Positions 61,740 through 64,000 of a stretch of 64,000 bases of DNA are shown here, piece by piece; position 1 is the stretch's first letter, and the number at the start of each line of letters is the position of its first letter. Below the pieces are notes generated by a model that made no database searches, was not told where the DNA came from, and saw only the letters and a program-made list of their open reading frames with translations. The position numbers and the translations under genes were made by a program. Origin of the DNA: Amblyornis subalaris (Eukaryota; Chordata; Aves; Passeriformes; Ptilonorhynchidae); assembly GCA_018881555.1 (NCBI GenBank), contig JACAXG010000007.1:4106643-4170642 (forward strand), in the 5' to 3' direction.

Positions 61740-64000
61740 ACATGAGATACTCGCAAGGATTAGCAGGAAACCCTGGTAAGAGTTTGCTTTTATTGTAAGG
61801 CACAAACAGTTTTCAAATTCTTGGTCTGGTGATCCTATTCTAGTCAGTTTAGTTTTCAAGTAGTTTGAGAAATCTCTACTGCTTAAAAATATGCCTTTAT
61901 AATAGCTTTTATTGCCAAATTTTAAAACATCTGAACTTCTTTGGAAAAAAACTTAGTGTTACAGTTAGAGTGTACTACAGTTACTGTAGTTAAAAGGAGC
62001 ATTTCACGCTAAATGTAAATGTTTTACATTTGAAAAACCAAGTAAAGGAAAACATTATTGTGCTTTCAGATTTCAAATGGGTTTTGGCAGATGACATGTG
62101 TTCCCCAAAAGGGTACTTTGGGGACTTGGGCCTTGTCAGAAGTAAAGCACTAAAAGGATGAGCAACCAAGTGATATATTCCATCTCTGTTTTCAGTAGTG
62201 CTATCATTTGTAGCATTTACAACAACAACAAAATGAGTATTCACAAAGCAACAGCTGTCCTTCTCTTCAAACTACTCCTAAAGCTCATCTCTGTCATGAT
62301 GTTTACAAAAACTCGACAACGGTTAGGCAGATGATATTCTGCCATTGCTTATTGCTTATTCCAAAGATGAGAATAATTTGATCCCTAACTACAGTTTCTT
62401 CTATCTCCTTTTTGTATTTTTCTTGGTGAATAGGGACTATATTTTCCTCTATGTTCCAAACATAGGTAATAATGATAGAGACCCTAGATATCATCAATAT
62501 TAAAGAAACAGGAAACAAAATCATGTTTATTTTTCCACTAAAGCACAAGTTCTCAGTTACAGATAACTATAGAAAGCAAATGGCTCCTGTATTTACACTA
62601 GGTAATAATTTACTTCAGTAAGTTATGAAATTACATCTAATTGTTTTTCTTAGGTAACTATATCGTATTAAACAATCTGATGTGTGAAATCAGATTTAAG
62701 TGTTGAGTTGAAAGAAATCCACTGAACATGCATCTCCAGGTATCACAGGAATGCTAAATTAAACTGCAGATAGGAACACAATTAATAAAAAACCAAACCC
62801 AAACCAAAAAAGTATTTCCAGCATAANCCCAGAGGTAATTTTTGGGATACATCACAAGAGAATTTGAGGTAAATAAAGAACCCTTTAGGGGTANTGCTGA
62901 GATTCAGCAATATCAAAACAACTAGATTTCATCAGCTGCCTTAAAATCCCTTAGCTATTGCTGTTTCTAGCACAAGTCATCTAAAAACACACTTGATATC
63001 AAGACTGGTATGATTACAGCTCCAGGGGTACAGGCAGCAAGACTCATCTGTCACCTTGTCTCCACCTAGTACAGATCTATATGATAGGTGCTCTCAAAAT
63101 ATCTTATCACACTTGATTTCTTAACACACAAACCGTGAGGAAATGTGGAGGTGAAAAAAGCTGTCCTAAAATTCCCGTGCTTCAAGGACCCTTTTGAATA
63201 CTGGAGAATCAGCTAATTCTGCTGAAATTTGAAATTCCTCTCTGGGACAGTGATTTCTAACCCCCAAGACAACAGCCCAATCCTCAGGCCATGGGCATGC
63301 TCCAAGAAAACTGGGTTTCTCCAGTTCTGAATGTTTGGGGACAGGGAAGGAGGGAAAAGAAATGGAAATACATTCTCCATTCATCTAAAAACAACCNAGT
63401 GATCAGATGATTCCTATCAGTGAAGTGTTAGAGAGCTATATAGAATATTCTAAAGATAAAAATCTCCTCTGAATATNTATATAAAAGCTTGAATGATTTT
63501 TTGAGTACTTCAACAACTTCAGCAGTAACCCATGAAGCACAGGGCTGGAATTGTTCAAACAGTAGCTAATATTCAAATAACCCATCAAAACTGTATTTCC
63601 AACAGACTGGCATCATGAAAAGAATTTTGGATAAAGGGGAACAGATGAAGAGAAATAGCAAAAAAGAACTCAGAGGAGCTGTCAAAGTCCCCCAGGACAG
63701 CTTTAGACAGAATTAGGACACCATTTGCAGGGAAAGTTGTTGTTATGGACACTGAAGGCTGAGCCCCAGCTCTGCGTGAAGAAAGCAGTCAGAGAGCAAC
63801 CTGACTGTTCGGCTCTGATCAGAANTAAATTTACATTTATTTATTCCTATAACCTGTGGATTCCAGATTTTAAAGTAGACTGGACTTCAACACTGGATNC
63901 ATGTCCAGGTGAAAGAGAAAAACCCTGGGGAGCTCTGTCCCTAGGAAATCTGAACAAAATGGGGATACGGAGGTGCATGCAGGACACCAATACCCCCTTC
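61740..64000. other. Non-coding DNA
   Basis: AT-rich. A small ACTACAG/CTGTAGT hairpin lies at 61974-61990. Otherwise no element is recognised up to the end of the window. Confidence 0.5.

Noticed and set aside
1..64000. CRISPR arrays, tRNA, rRNA and bacterial operon signals
   Set aside because: No regularly spaced direct repeats and no tRNA-type A and B box pair with a cloverleaf was noticed by eye. The sequence is clearly vertebrate.

Overview
The window reads as AT-rich, intergenic or deep-intronic DNA from a bird, most likely a passerine or other neoavian. It is not prokaryotic or viral: there are no operons, no long open frames, stop codons are dense in all six frames, and the longest open frames (up to 160 codons) mostly lie antisense to or inside transposon copies. 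The bird call rests on at least eight fragments of chicken-repeat-1 (CR1) LINEs, which carry the typical CR1 3' end (words like 'ggttgga..aga', 'ccttccaaccc', 'attctatgattct'). It also rests on a repeat near 2.4-2.64 kb that resembles, from memory, the 3' part of an LTR common in songbird genomes. Isolated single-base N calls run through the whole window, as in a draft short-read assembly.

Layout: 1-2.1 kb shows nothing but AT-rich DNA. 2.1-2.64 kb is a probable endogenous-retrovirus LTR that includes a 97-codon open frame of uncertain meaning. 2.64-9.8 kb is unannotated apart from one (CT)12 microsatellite. 9.87-10.4 kb looks like a second, less certain LTR, followed by a purine-only tract. 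10.6-25.2 kb is single-copy-looking DNA with a 28-bp palindrome, a (GGAGA)7 array and a 24-base C run. 25.25, 27.7-28.69, 33.5-34.04, 35.93, 41.9-42.9, 58.8 and 61.46 kb hold CR1 copies. Two of these are arranged head-to-tail, and one minus-strand copy is split by a plus-strand copy. 45.21-45.97 kb is bounded by 72-bp inverted repeats. 50.51-50.57 kb contains two perfect back-to-back hairpins. 53.2-53.35 kb is a small CpG-rich island in AT-rich surroundings.

I find no protein-coding gene, tRNA, rRNA or CRISPR array that I can support, so there is no pathway to describe. The CR1 reading frames are dead fragments of the LINE reverse-transcriptase protein. The least explained signals are the TTAA-flanked inverted-repeat element at 45.2-46.0 kb, the twin hairpins at 50.5 kb, the palindrome at 18.4 kb, and a few AT-rich homeodomain-motif stretches that could be conserved non-coding elements. 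Family names come from recognition of known repeat sequence, not from a database search.
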